From Sideroxydans sp. (GTDB lineage Bacteria > Pseudomonadota > Gammaproteobacteria > Burkholderiales > Gallionellaceae): a stretch of 64,000 bases of DNA. Positions 16,296-25,156 of the stretch are shown piece by piece. Position numbers and translations under genes: made by a program. How positions within the stretch are numbered: position 1 is the stretch's first letter; every line of letters starts with the position of its first letter. The DNA lies in the NCBI GenBank assembly GCA_028687425.1, contig JAQUAD010000006.1, forward strand, positions 1-64,000. Reading direction: 5' to 3'. The notes beneath the pieces are model-generated. The model searched no databases. It saw only the letters and a program-made list of their open reading frames with translations, and was not told where the DNA came from.

Positions 16296-17921
16296 TTATT
16301 GTTGCTTGCTCGGGACATCCTTGAAGATGTCCAGCGCTGGATCGTAGATGCCGCTGCGCAGATCGAAGGCGCCCATGATGCTGTGGAACACGGTCTGCTG
16401 CGCATGCTTGGCGTGTGCCAGTGCGGCATCGGCATTCAATATCTTGTGCTGCCGGAATGCATCGGACGTCCACACGATGTAGGGGATGTTCTTCTGTACG
16501 TTCGGTGCCAGCGAATACGGGGTGCCGTGCAAGTATAAGCCATACTCGCCGAGCGACTCGCCGTGGTCGGAGATGTACATCATCATCGTCTGCGCATTCG
16601 GGAGGCTGCGCAGGATGTCTATCGTTCCGGACAGGAAACGGTCCGTGTAGAGGATGGTGTTGTCGTAGGCGTTGGTCACCGTCTCGGGTGAACAATCCTG
16701 CAATTGCACCGAGCGGCAGACCGGCGTGAACTTCTCGCCGTCCGCAGGGTAGTGGTTGTAGTAGTCGGGGCCATGGCTACCGGACTGGTGCAACACCACG
16801 AACACTTTGTCATCGCCGGTGCCGGCGATGCGTTGCTTAAGATCGGTGAGCAGCACTTCGTCGTAATCGCAATGCGGGCCGGCGCAGGTGTTGCGGATGT
16901 CGGTATCGCGCAGATAGGTTTGCACTTTTAGCGGCGGTTCGCCCCAGTTGCGTGTGAGCCAGATCGTGGCGATGCCGCTACGCTGCAGATAGCTGGGCAG
17001 TGCTTCGTAGTTGTGGAACAGCGTGTTGCTGGTGTCGACATGCGACAACATGCATTGCAGCGAGGCGGTGGTGTAGGTGGAGCAGGCATGTGCGTTGCGT
17101 ATCGCGGTGACACCTGCTTTTGTCAGCATGGGATTGGTGTCGCGTGCGTAGCCGTACAGCGAGAAGTTTGCCGCACGGGCTGATTCGCCTATCACCAGCA
17201 CGACGACGGTTTTGCCGGGCGCGGTGAAGTGCGCCGCGGGCAGCAATTCCAGTTCACGTGACTGCATGGCTTTTTCGGTCTGGTACCGCGTCGCGTTGAT
17301 CACGTATGACCACGGCAGGATCATGCCGCCCAGTTTGCGTCCGTGTTTATCTATCCACAGCCAGCTTTGTGCGTTGCCATACAGCCAACCGATACCGACG
17401 ACGAACGAGATCAGTAGCGCGGCGATGGTGCGCAGGCGGGACACATGGCGGATGGTGATGCGCGAGATCAGCCAGGCAGGCAGCACGCCGAACAGCAGCA
17501 CATGCCACATGAACGAGAAGCTGAGGTAGCTGTTTGCCTCGCCGGTGTTGGTGTTGAACACGTTGCCCATCATCGTCTTGTCCAGCACCACCTGATAAGT
17601 CTGGATGAAGTACAGTGCGAAGGCATTGCTGAATACGATCAGCATCGCCAGCGGCTTGAGCAGGCGTTGCGAGACCAGCGCGAACAGAAACATCACCAGC
17701 ACTGTCAGTAGCATCACCAGCACGAACAGCGTCAGCAGCGTGAGCACGCTGGCGAACGAGAGCGGGGCGAGGTCTTTGACGGCGAATGAGTACAGCGGCA
17801 GGTGAAACAGAACGCCGTTGAGCGCGGCGAAGATCAGGATGAAATTCGTCGCGCTCGGATTGAAGCGCAAGCGTTCGCAGAACGCCTTCAATCTTTCGGG
17901 GATCCGGTCACGCAAGCTCAT
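16296..17921 (-). CDS. eptA: Phosphoethanolamine transferase, EptA-type
   Basis: A 541-aa inner-membrane enzyme that adds phosphoethanolamine, usually to lipid A. The N-terminus has five transmembrane helices (about residues 15-180), then a periplasmic sulfatase-fold domain: VVLVIGESARAANFSLYGY carries the first zinc ligand region, the catalytic threonine lies in CSTYTTASLQCMLS near residue 280, and ISDHGESLGEYGLYLHGTP holds further ligands. Cysteine pairs for the periplasmic disulfides are present. It overlaps the cytochrome b561 gene by four bases. Acceptor specificity (lipid A versus other) cannot be proven. Confidence 0.88.
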   Translation of the reverse strand: MSLRDRIPERLKAFCERLRFNPSATNFILIFAALNGVLFHLPLYSFAVKDLAPLSFASVLTLLTLFVLVMLLTVLVMFLFALVSQRLLKPLAMLIVFSNAFALYFIQTYQVVLDKTMMGNVFNTNTGEANSYLSFSFMWHVLLFGVLPAWLISRITIRHVSRLRTIAALLISFVVGIGWLYGNAQSWLWIDKHGRKLGGMILPWSYVINATRYQTEKAMQSRELELLPAAHFTAPGKTVVVLVIGESARAANFSLYGYARDTNPMLTKAGVTAIRNAHACSTYTTASLQCMLSHVDTSNTLFHNYEALPSYLQRSGIATIWLTRNWGEPPLKVQTYLRDTDIRNTCAGPHCDYDEVLLTDLKQRIAGTGDDKVFVVLHQSGSHGPDYYNHYPADGEKFTPVCRSVQLQDCSPETVTNAYDNTILYTDRFLSGTIDILRSLPNAQTMMMYISDHGESLGEYGLYLHGTPYSLAPNVQKNIPYIVWTSDAFRQHKILNADAALAHAKHAQQTVFHSIMGAFDLRSGIYDPALDIFKDVPSKQQ

Positions 17922-18478
17922 GCAGCCGTGTCACCCTTCTTCGGAAGCATGCGGGTCATGGTGTCGTCGCGCACGATGAGGTGGTGATAGAGCGCTGCCA
18001 GGAAGTGCGCGCCGATCAGGAAATAGCCGGTGGTGCCGATGACTTCATGCACTTCCTTGATCTGCTTGGACAACTCCTTGTCGGTATCGATCAGGGCAGG
18101 CAGTTCCAGCCCGAAGAATGGGATGGGCTTGCCGGCGGCACTGAGCAGCAGGTAACCGCTGATCGGCATCGCGATCATCAGGGCATAGAGTGCCAGGTGC
18201 AGCAGTTTGGCAGCGAGTTGCTGCACTTTTTCGGGTTCGGGGGTGATGGCGGGCGTCGGGCCGCTCAAGCGTGCGGCGATGCGCAGCCAGACCAGCACGA
18301 AGACCAGCAGGCCCAGCATGAAGTGCCAGGTCTTCAGCATCTCGCGCGGGTCGCTGCCCTTGTCGAACAGTTCGCGCAGTTCGATAGTGCCGTACACTGC
18401 AACGAACAACAGCAACATCAGCCAGTGGATGCCGATGGTCAGTGAGCCATAACGGCTCGTGGTGTTTTTCCAGTTCAT
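17918..18478 (-). CDS. Cytochrome b561
   Basis: A 186-aa four-helix membrane diheme cytochrome of the b561 family. Histidine ligands fit IGIHWLMLLLF (helix 1), TWHFMLGLLVF (helix 2), KLLHLALYALM (helix 3) and GAHFLAALYHH (helix 4). Such proteins move electrons across or within the inner membrane. I selected ATG 18478, seven bases after AGGAG; the GTG immediately before it is closer to the Shine-Dalgarno. It heads an operon with eptA and a PAP2 phosphatase. Confidence 0.9.
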   Translation of the reverse strand: MNWKNTTSRYGSLTIGIHWLMLLLFVAVYGTIELRELFDKGSDPREMLKTWHFMLGLLVFVLVWLRIAARLSGPTPAITPEPEKVQQLAAKLLHLALYALMIAMPISGYLLLSAAGKPIPFFGLELPALIDTDKELSKQIKEVHEVIGTTGYFLIGAHFLAALYHHLIVRDDTMTRMLPKKGDTAA

Positions 18479-18633
18479 CACATTTCTCCTTCGACTTGAT
18501 AAGGTTGGCCGGCGTGACCGACCGGACAGGCACGGATCACATGCGGCGGGAACGGATCATAGTGAGCAGATATTAAGCTTTGCTTAACTGGGGCGAGCGG
18601 TAGAGCGTTCATCTGCGCGAGCGTTGATGCGGT

Positions 18634-20046
18634 TCAGATGAAGCGCGCGATCATGCCCTTGGACAGATCGCCCTGCATCGGGATGCGCACATGATGGCCG
18701 CTGCCGGGGGCTACAGTGAGTGTCTCGCCATCGAGGTTTTTCATCTCGCTCAGTTCGACGATGCTGTTGCCGGAAGGATGGATGATCTCCAGTTTGTCGC
18801 CGACCGAGAATTTGTTCTTCACTTCGATCTCGGCCATGCCATCCGCACAGGCGACGATATCGCCCACGTATTGCTGGCGGAAACTCTCGGAATGCCCGCG
18901 CATGTAGTTCTGCTGTTCGTGCGTGTGGTGGCGTTCGTAGAAACCATCGGTATAGCCGCGGCTGGCGAGTGCATCCAGTGCGCCCAGCAGCTTGAGGTCA
19001 AACGGTCGGCCCTTCATCGCGTCATCGATGGCTTGTCTGTATACCTGGGCAGTACGTGCCACGTAGTAGATGGACTTGGTGCGGCCTTCGACCTTCAGTG
19101 AATCGATACCGATCCTCACCAGGCGCTCGACATGTTCCACCGCGCGCAGGTCCTTGGAGTTCATGATGTAGGTGCCGTGTTCGTCTTCCAGCACCGGCAT
19201 CAGTTCTTCCGGATGATCCGGCCGCGAGATCATGTACACGCGATCCGCCAGCGGATGGCGCGGTTGCGAACCGCAATCGGACAGGGCGGATTCGCTGAGC
19301 GCCTTGTCGAAGTCGAAATCCAGCTTTCTATAAGATTCGCGTAGCGATTCGTTCGCCCCCTCTCCCTCTGGGGGAGGGGAGGGGTGGGGGGGCGCAGCCT
19401 TCTGGATGTGCCCTGTGCCGTCTTCGGCGGCATTTTCCACCTTGTAATCCCAGCGGCAGGAGTTGGTGCAGGTGCCCTGATTCGCGTCGCGGTGGTTGAA
19501 GTAGCCGGACAGCAGGCAGCGGCCGGAATAGGCGATGCACAGCGCGCCGTGCACGAACACTTCCAGTTCCATGTCGGGGCATTGCTGGCGGATCTCTTCG
19601 ATCTCGTCCAGTGATAGTTCGCGCGACAGGATGACACGTGACAGGCCGACCGACTTCCAGAACTTCACCGCCGCATAGTTGACGGTATTGGCTTGCACGG
19701 AAAGATGGACGACCTGCTCTGGCCAGCGCTCGCGCACCATGGCGATCAGTCCCGGGTCGGCCATGATCAGCGCGTCCGGCTTCATGGCGATGATGGGCTC
19801 CATGTCCGCCATGTAGGTCTTCAGCTTGGCGTTGTGCGGCATCAGATTGCTGGCGACATAGAACTGCTTGCCCAGGGCATGCGCTTCCTCTATGCCCTGC
19901 GCGAGTTGCTCCATCATGAACTCGTTGTTGCGCACGCGCAGCGAATAACGCGGCTGGCCGGCATAGACCGCATCCGCACCATAGGCATAGGCGGTGCGCA
20001 TCTTTTCCAGCGAGGCGGCGGGCAACAGGAGTTCGGGTTTCTTCAT
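18634..20046 (-). CDS. trhP: tRNA hydroxylation protein TrhP / U32 peptidase family
   Basis: A 470-aa U32 family protein closely resembling E. coli TrhP (YegQ), which is needed for 5-hydroxyuridine at tRNA position 34. Signature segments: LLLPAASLEKMRTAYAYGAD, the U32 motif region EVFVHGALCIAYSGRCLLSG, and NQGTCTNSCRWDY with the iron-sulfur cysteines. Between about residues 214 and 265 it carries an extra linker, PPHPSPPPEGEGANESLR and following, encoded by a palindromic repeat inserted in frame. The rest is intact, including DEHGTYIMNSKDLRAVEHV and LKVEGRTKS. Cytoplasmic. Confidence 0.88.
   Translation of the reverse strand: MKKPELLLPAASLEKMRTAYAYGADAVYAGQPRYSLRVRNNEFMMEQLAQGIEEAHALGKQFYVASNLMPHNAKLKTYMADMEPIIAMKPDALIMADPGLIAMVRERWPEQVVHLSVQANTVNYAAVKFWKSVGLSRVILSRELSLDEIEEIRQQCPDMELEVFVHGALCIAYSGRCLLSGYFNHRDANQGTCTNSCRWDYKVENAAEDGTGHIQKAAPPHPSPPPEGEGANESLRESYRKLDFDFDKALSESALSDCGSQPRHPLADRVYMISRPDHPEELMPVLEDEHGTYIMNSKDLRAVEHVERLVRIGIDSLKVEGRTKSIYYVARTAQVYRQAIDDAMKGRPFDLKLLGALDALASRGYTDGFYERHHTHEQQNYMRGHSESFRQQYVGDIVACADGMAEIEVKNKFSVGDKLEIIHPSGNSIVELSEMKNLDGETLTVAPGSGHHVRIPMQGDLSKGMIARFI
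19324..19401. repeat. GC-rich palindromic repeat inside the trhP coding sequence
   Basis: The element contains CCCCCTCTCCCTCTGGGGGA followed by a G-rich run. Read on the minus strand it shares AGGGGGCGAACGA and the trailing CGCG.AT.TTATA with a second copy at 60889-60957. It stays in frame with trhP and codes for the Pro/Glu-rich linker. Confidence 0.75.
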
Positions 20047-20066
20047 GGTTCCAACTTGCTTTCGAG

Positions 20067-20909
20067 TTACGCGTGATAGCCCAGGCGTTGCAGGATATCG
20101 ATGGAGGCTTTCGCCTGGTTCAATGTGTAGAAATGCAGCGCGGGTGCACCGCCAGCGATGAGTTTTTCACAGAGCTTGGTCACCACATCGAGGCCGAAGT
20201 TCTGCACCGATTCCACATCGTCGCCGTAGCCTTCCATGGTCTTGCGCATCCAGCGCGGGATCTCGGCGCCGCACATGTCGGAGAATCTAGCCAGCTGCGA
20301 GTAACGCACGATGGGCATGATGCCGGGCACGATGGGCGCTTCCACGCCCAGCTTGCGCGTCTCGTCGACGAAGCGGAAGTAGGCGTCGGCATTGTAGAAA
20401 TACTGCGTGATGGCCGAGTTGGCGCCTGCATTGATCTTGCGCTTGTAGTTGAGCATGTCATCACGCACAGATTTTGCCTGCGGATGGAACTCGGGATAGG
20501 CGGCTACCTCGATGTGGAAGTGCTCGCCGGTCTGCGCGCGGATGAAGCTCACCAGTTCGTTGGCATACTGGAACTCGCCGATGCTGCCCATGCCGGAAGG
20601 CAGGTCGCCGCGCAACGCGACGATGCGCTTGATGCCCATGTCCTTGTAGGTGTTCAGCAGGGCGCGGATGTTCTCGCGTGTACTACCTACGCAGGACAGG
20701 TGCGGTGCGGCGCTGTGGCCTTCAGCATGGATCTGTCTGATGGTCTCCAGCGTGCGGTCCTGTGTGGAGCCGCCTGCGCCGAATGTGACTGAGAAGAACT
20801 CCGGTTTGAATGCGGCCAGCCGCTGGCGTGCGGCAGTCAGTTTGCTGACACCTTCCGGTGTCTGCGGCGGAAAGAATTCAAAACTGATCGGGGTCGTTGG
20901 ATTTCCCAT
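20067..20909 (-). CDS. metF: 5,10-methylenetetrahydrofolate reductase
   Basis: A 280-aa FAD enzyme making 5-methyl-THF for methionine synthesis. Family motifs include SFEFFPPQTPEG at residues 9-20, SVTFGAGGSTQDRT, HLSCVGSTRENI, VALRGDLP and the C-terminal HFYTLNQA. Length is typical for bacterial MetF. It overlaps the holin-like gene by 32 bases and belongs with metK and ahcY in the activated-methyl cycle, so the grouping is functional. Confidence 0.96.
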   Translation of the reverse strand: MGNPTTPISFEFFPPQTPEGVSKLTAARQRLAAFKPEFFSVTFGAGGSTQDRTLETIRQIHAEGHSAAPHLSCVGSTRENIRALLNTYKDMGIKRIVALRGDLPSGMGSIGEFQYANELVSFIRAQTGEHFHIEVAAYPEFHPQAKSVRDDMLNYKRKINAGANSAITQYFYNADAYFRFVDETRKLGVEAPIVPGIMPIVRYSQLARFSDMCGAEIPRWMRKTMEGYGDDVESVQNFGLDVVTKLCEKLIAGGAPALHFYTLNQAKASIDILQRLGYHA

Positions 20910-21267
20910 GTTTCCTCACCAATAGTTGTGCGGCAGCTGAGGACAGCGCCCAGGAAAATATGCTGAACAGCAAGGCACCCATCATGGCCGGCCAGAAGCC
21001 ATCTACGATGAAACCGCGCAGGATGGAGCCTGCGAACCAGAACATCAGGCCGTTGATGACCAGGATGAACAGCCCCAGCGTGAGCACGGTGACAGGCAAG
21101 GTCAGCACCAGAAAGATCGGTCTGATCAGTGTGTTTACCAGTCCCAGCACCAGCGCGGCCACGAAGGCAGCCAGAAAACCGTCTACATGGATGCCGGGCA
21201 CGAAGCTCGCCACGGCGATCAATGCCAGCGAGTTCAGGCTCCAGATGAGTAGCAGTCGTAGCAGCAT
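20878..21267 (-). CDS. Phage holin family IV / YvlD-like membrane protein
   Basis: A 129-aa integral membrane protein with four hydrophobic helices and the family pattern NTLIRPIFLVLTLPVTVLTLGLF. This group is annotated as mycobacterial 4TM phage holin or YvlD; it is common in bacteria and unrelated to prophage. In this genome it sits between ahcY and metF, a placement found in other betaproteobacteria, but no role in the methyl cycle is known. Its C-terminus overlaps the metF start. Confidence 0.85.
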   Translation of the reverse strand: MLLRLLLIWSLNSLALIAVASFVPGIHVDGFLAAFVAALVLGLVNTLIRPIFLVLTLPVTVLTLGLFILVINGLMFWFAGSILRGFIVDGFWPAMMGALLFSIFSWALSSAAAQLLVRKHGKSNDPDQF

Positions 21268-21275
21268 AATTCCAA

Positions 21276-21312
21276 AACAAGTTAAGAGGGGCGAACCTGA
21301 CGTCCGCCCCTC
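21276..21312 (-). terminator. Probable terminator after ahcY
   Basis: On the minus strand GAGGGGCG pairs with CGCCCCTC around an 11-base loop and is followed by TTAACTTGTTTT. It lies between ahcY and the holin-like gene, so metF expression may be partly uncoupled from ahcY. Confidence 0.6.
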
Positions 21313-21336
21313 GCCATCATACCCGCAACAAGTTGC

Positions 21337-22758
21337 TTAGTAGCGGTAGTGGTCGGCCTTGTACGGACCTTCCTTAGGCACGTTGATGTAGGCAGCCTGC
21401 TGGTCGGTCAGTTCCGTCAATTGCGCATTCAGCGTTTTCAGCTGCAGGCGTGCAACCTTCTCGTCCAGATGCTTGGGCAGGGTGTACACGCCGACCGGGT
21501 ACTTGCCGGAGTCGCGCTCTGTCCACAGTTCGATCTGGGCGATGGTCTGGTTGGCGAACGAGGAGCTCATCACGTAGGACGGATGGCCGGTCGCACAACC
21601 CAGATTCACCAGACGGCCCTTGGCCAGCAGGATGATGCGGTTGCCGTTCGGCTTGTCCCCGCTAGGGGGGAAGATCACGTGGTCGACCTGCGGTTTGATC
21701 TCTTCCCACTGGTATTTCTCCAGCGAGGCGACGTCGATCTCGTTGTCGAAGTGACCGATGTTGCACACGATGCTGTTGTTCTTCATCTTGATCATGTGGT
21801 CATGGGTGATGACGTGGAAGTTGCCGGTCGTCGTCACGAAGATGTCGGCCTTGTCGGCGGCATATTCCATGGTCACCACGCGGTAGCCTTCCATCGCGGC
21901 CTGCAACGCGCAGATCGGGTCGATCTCGGTCACCCACACTTGCGCGGAGAGTGCGCGCATGGCTTGTGCAGAGCCCTTGCCCACATCGCCGTAACCGCAG
22001 ATCACCGCGATTTTGCCCGCGACCATCACATCGGTGGCGCGCTTGATGCCGTCCACCAGCGATTCGCGGCAGCCGTACAGGTTGTCGAACTTGGACTTGG
22101 TGACGGAGTCATTGACGTTGATGCCGGGGAACTTCAACTCGCCGCGCTGGTGCATCTGGTACAGGCGGTGCACGCCGGTGGTGGTCTCTTCGGTCACGCC
22201 CTTGATCTGCGCCAGACGGGTGGAGTACCAGGTCGGGTCAGTTGCCAGCTTGGCCTTGATCGCCGCGAACAAGCAGGTCTCTTCTTCCGAGGTCGGCTTG
22301 CTGATCAGGGATGCATCCTTCTCGGCACGCGCACCCAGGTGCAGCAGCAGGGTCGCGTCGCCGCCGTCGTCCAGAATCATGTTGGAATAACCGCCGTCAG
22401 CCCATTCGAAGATGCGGTGGGTGTAGTCCCAATATTCGGTCAGCGATTCGCCCTTGACCGCGAACACGGGGATGCCTTCGGCGGCGATGGCCGCAGCGGC
22501 GTGATCCTGCGTGGAGAAGATGTTGCACGAGGCCCAGCGCACTTCGGCGCCGAGTGCGACCAGCGTCTCGATCAACACAGCGGTCTGGATGGTCATGTGC
22601 AGCGAACCGGTAATGCGTGCGCCCTTAAGCGGTTGAGTCTTGGCGAATTCTTCGCGGATGGCCATCAGGCCGGGCATCTCATGCTCGGCGATAGCGATCT
22701 CTTTGCGGCCCCAATCGGCCAGTTTGATGTCGGCGATGACGTAGTCTTGAGTAGACAT
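21337..22758 (-). CDS. ahcY: S-adenosylhomocysteine hydrolase
   Basis: A 473-aa NAD-dependent enzyme that splits SAH to adenosine and homocysteine. Recognisable segments: [20 protein letters not shown] near residue 50, [38 protein letters not shown] with catalytic Asp/Lys residues, the NAD motif [15 protein letters not shown] and the C-terminal KADHYRY. I used ATG 22758 ([17 protein letters not shown]) with GGAG upstream. An SAH riboswitch precedes the gene, which is the expected control for this enzyme. Confidence 0.98.
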   Translation of the reverse strand: MSTQDYVIADIKLADWGRKEIAIAEHEMPGLMAIREEFAKTQPLKGARITGSLHMTIQTAVLIETLVALGAEVRWASCNIFSTQDHAAAAIAAEGIPVFAVKGESLTEYWDYTHRIFEWADGGYSNMILDDGGDATLLLHLGARAEKDASLISKPTSEEETCLFAAIKAKLATDPTWYSTRLAQIKGVTEETTTGVHRLYQMHQRGELKFPGINVNDSVTKSKFDNLYGCRESLVDGIKRATDVMVAGKIAVICGYGDVGKGSAQAMRALSAQVWVTEIDPICALQAAMEGYRVVTMEYAADKADIFVTTTGNFHVITHDHMIKMKNNSIVCNIGHFDNEIDVASLEKYQWEEIKPQVDHVIFPPSGDKPNGNRIILLAKGRLVNLGCATGHPSYVMSSSFANQTIAQIELWTERDSGKYPVGVYTLPKHLDEKVARLQLKTLNAQLTELTDQQAAYINVPKEGPYKADHYRY

Positions 22759-22784
22759 AAAGCACTCCATTCATTTAGTAAGTT

Positions 22785-22878
22785 AATGAATGGGCGCCGT
22801 TGCTACATGTTGAGCCATCTCCGCCGAGCCTGACAGATTCACCTTGCGGTGACTGCTGCAGCGCCCCTCGGCGGGATG
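22785..22878 (-). promoter_or_regulatory. SAH riboswitch upstream of ahcY
   Basis: The minus-strand leader contains the conserved core of the S-adenosylhomocysteine riboswitch: CCGAGGGGCGCTGCAG, a variable hairpin CACCGCAAGGTG, AGGCTCGGCGG, and CAACGGCGCCCATTCA at the 3' side. P1 forms between GCCGAG and CTCGGC, and GGGCGC can pair with GCGCCC to make the pseudoknot. SAH binding should raise ahcY expression. It sits about 30 bases before the ahcY start, between metK and ahcY. Confidence 0.92.
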
Positions 22879-23037
22879 GGTGATGCGAATTACAGTCCTG
22901 CGTCAGCCTTGAGTGCGGCCGCCTTGTCGGTGGCGATGGCTACGGCCACCGCTACGCGGTTTAACTTGCTGCGCAAGTTCCCCCATGCGGGGACAAGAGC
23001 CTGCGCCGAAACACTGTTAAGCATCTTCGATGTGGCC

Positions 23038-24213
23038 TTACAGGCCAGCATCGGCGCGAAGCGCCGCTGCCTTATCAGTGTTTTCCCAGGTGAACTCCGG
23101 CTCTTCGCGGCCGAAGTGGCCGTAAGCGGCGGTCTTCTGGTAGATCGGGCGCAGCAGGTTGAGTATGTTGACGATGCCTTTGGGACGCAGGTCGAAATGC
23201 TTCTTCACCAGTGCGGTGATCTTCTCGTCGGAGATCTTGCCGGTGCCATAGGTACTCACCATGATGCTGGTCGGCTGCGCCACGCCGATGGCGTAGGAGA
23301 CCTGCACCAGGCACTTGTCGGCCAGGCCGGCAGCGACGATGTTCTTTGCTACATAACGGCCGGCATAGGCTGCGGAGCGGTCCACCTTGGACGGATCCTT
23401 GCCGGAGAATGCGCCGCCGCCGTGCGGCGCTGCGCCGCCGTAGGTATCCACGATGATCTTGCGGCCGGTGAGGCCGGCATCGCCGTGCGGACCGCCGATC
23501 TCGAAACAACCAGTGGGGTTGATCAGATACTTGATGTCGCCTTTGATGAGCTCTTTGGGCAGCACCGGCTTGATGATGTCTTCGATCACGGCCTCGTGCA
23601 GGGTCTTCTGTTTGTCTGCAGGCGAGAATTCCGGCGTGTGCTGGGTGGAGAGCACTACAGTGTCAATGGAGTGCGGCTTGCCATGTGCATATTTGACTGT
23701 GACTTGCGACTTCGCATCCGGGCGCAGCCAAGGCAGGCGGCCATCCTTGCGCAACATGGCCTGGCGCTCAACGATACGGTGCGACAGGTAGATGGGCAGC
23801 GGCATCAGGGTGTCGGTCTCGTTGCAGGCGTAGCCGAACATCAGGCCCTGGTCGCCGGCACCCTGATTCAGGTAGTCGTCTGAAGCGCGGTCCACGCCTT
23901 GCGCGATGTCGGGGCTCTGCTGGCCGTAGCACACATGCACCGAACAACCGTCTGCGTCAAAACGCAAACTTGGGTCGTCATAGCCGATGCGGCGGATGGT
24001 CTCGCGCGCCACCTTTGCGTAGTTCACGTTGGCAGTAGTGGTGATCTCGCCGGCGAGAACTGTCAGTCCGGTGGTGACCAAAGTTTCGGCGGCTACACGC
24101 GCCGTGGGGTCTTGGGCTAAAATCGCGTCCAGGATTGCATCTGATATCTGGTCTGCTACCTTGTCCGGATGGCCCTCGGACACGGATTCGGATGTAAAGA
24201 AAAACTCGCTCAT
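23038..24213 (-). CDS. metK: S-adenosylmethionine synthetase
   Basis: A 391-aa enzyme that makes SAM from methionine and ATP. Motifs: [20 protein letters not shown] at the N-terminus (ATP-binding His), [12 protein letters not shown] near residue 117, and [19 protein letters not shown] with the P-loop-like phosphate-binding segment. Length and start are typical. It is the first gene of the metK-ahcY-holin-metF block; no SAM riboswitch is visible in the 82-base spacer ahead of it. Confidence 0.98.
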   Translation of the reverse strand: MSEFFFTSESVSEGHPDKVADQISDAILDAILAQDPTARVAAETLVTTGLTVLAGEITTTANVNYAKVARETIRRIGYDDPSLRFDADGCSVHVCYGQQSPDIAQGVDRASDDYLNQGAGDQGLMFGYACNETDTLMPLPIYLSHRIVERQAMLRKDGRLPWLRPDAKSQVTVKYAHGKPHSIDTVVLSTQHTPEFSPADKQKTLHEAVIEDIIKPVLPKELIKGDIKYLINPTGCFEIGGPHGDAGLTGRKIIVDTYGGAAPHGGGAFSGKDPSKVDRSAAYAGRYVAKNIVAAGLADKCLVQVSYAIGVAQPTSIMVSTYGTGKISDEKITALVKKHFDLRPKGIVNILNLLRPIYQKTAAYGHFGREEPEFTWENTDKAAALRADAGL

Positions 24214-24295
24214 GGCTCTCCGATCACTACTTCAATGTTTAAATGGGCGCGCAGTATATCAAATCCCCCTTCTCTTAATGTAATGGGTTCTCAGG

Positions 24296-25156
24296 ATGAC
24301 TTGGCTGTTTGAATTATTGGCTCGACTCCCTTTGGCATGGCTTTATCGGCTGGGCGGGCTGGCGGGGTGGCTGATCTACGGCTTGTCAGCCCGATATGCA
24401 TCGCGATTACGTGAGAATCTGCGTCTGGCCGGGGTCGCCGATGGTGAAGCAGGGTATGAAAAGTTATTGCATGCCAATATTCGGGAAGCAGGCAGGGGCG
24501 TGATGGAATTGCCGTGGGTATGGCTGCGTCCCTATGAGGAAGTACTGGGCAGTGTGCGGCATTGCGAAGGTTGGTCGCATGTTGAAACTGCGCATGCGCA
24601 GGGCAAGGGGGTGATCTTCCTGACCCCTCACCTGGGATGTTTCGAGATGCTCAGCCTGTATATCGCCGCCCGTTACCCGCTGACCACCATGTATCGCACC
24701 CCCCGGCAGCCTTTTCTGGATGCGCTGATGCAGCGGGGCCGCTGCCGCGGGCAAGTCAAGCTTGCAGCAGCAGATATGAGTGGTGTGCGCTTGTTATTGA
24801 AGGCGCTCAAGCAAGGCGAATGCATCGGCATCCTGCCCGACCAGGCACCGGGCAATGGCGAGGGCGTGTGGGCACCTTTCTTTGGCCGGCCTGCGTACAC
24901 CATGACGCTGTTCGGACGGTTGCTTGCAGCTCGCAAGGCATCGGTGTTCCTGTGCCACAGTGTGCGGCTACCGCAGGGACAAGGTTATGACCTGCATTTC
25001 GAACCGCTGACATTCGACATGACGCAGTCGGTGGAGCCGCAATTGAATGTGGCGCTGGAGCGGCTCATCCGCACTTGCCCGGAACAATATCTGTGGAGTT
25101 ACAACCGTTATAAAGTACCGCGCGGCGCGAATCCGCCGACGGAGAGTGAGGGCTGA
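24296..25156 (+). CDS. Lipid A acyltransferase (LpxL/HtrB family), first copy
   Basis: A 286-aa inner-membrane late acyltransferase. The catalytic HX4E motif appears as TPHLGCFEML near residue 107, followed by YRTPRQPFLDALMQRGR, and LPDQAPGNGEGVWAPFFG near 185. Such enzymes add lauroyl or myristoyl chains to Kdo2-lipid IVA. It is divergent from metK. The next gene begins on its own stop codon (TGATG), so the two acyltransferases are coupled; which position each acylates is not determined. Confidence 0.9.
   Translation: MTWLFELLARLPLAWLYRLGGLAGWLIYGLSARYASRLRENLRLAGVADGEAGYEKLLHANIREAGRGVMELPWVWLRPYEEVLGSVRHCEGWSHVETAHAQGKGVIFLTPHLGCFEMLSLYIAARYPLTTMYRTPRQPFLDALMQRGRCRGQVKLAAADMSGVRLLLKALKQGECIGILPDQAPGNGEGVWAPFFGRPAYTMTLFGRLLAARKASVFLCHSVRLPQGQGYDLHFEPLTFDMTQSVEPQLNVALERLIRTCPEQYLWSYNRYKVPRGANPPTESEG

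Noticed and set aside
20878-21267. Prophage remnant because of a holin annotation
   Set aside because: No other phage genes are present, and this 4TM family is a normal chromosomal gene in many bacteria.
21349-22833. Long open frame antisense to ahcY
   Set aside because: It runs across the riboswitch and the ahcY gene and has no known domain or translation signal.
24214-24295. SAM riboswitch ahead of metK
   Set aside because: The spacer is only 82 bases and lacks the conserved core of SAM-I, SAM-II or SAM-IV types.
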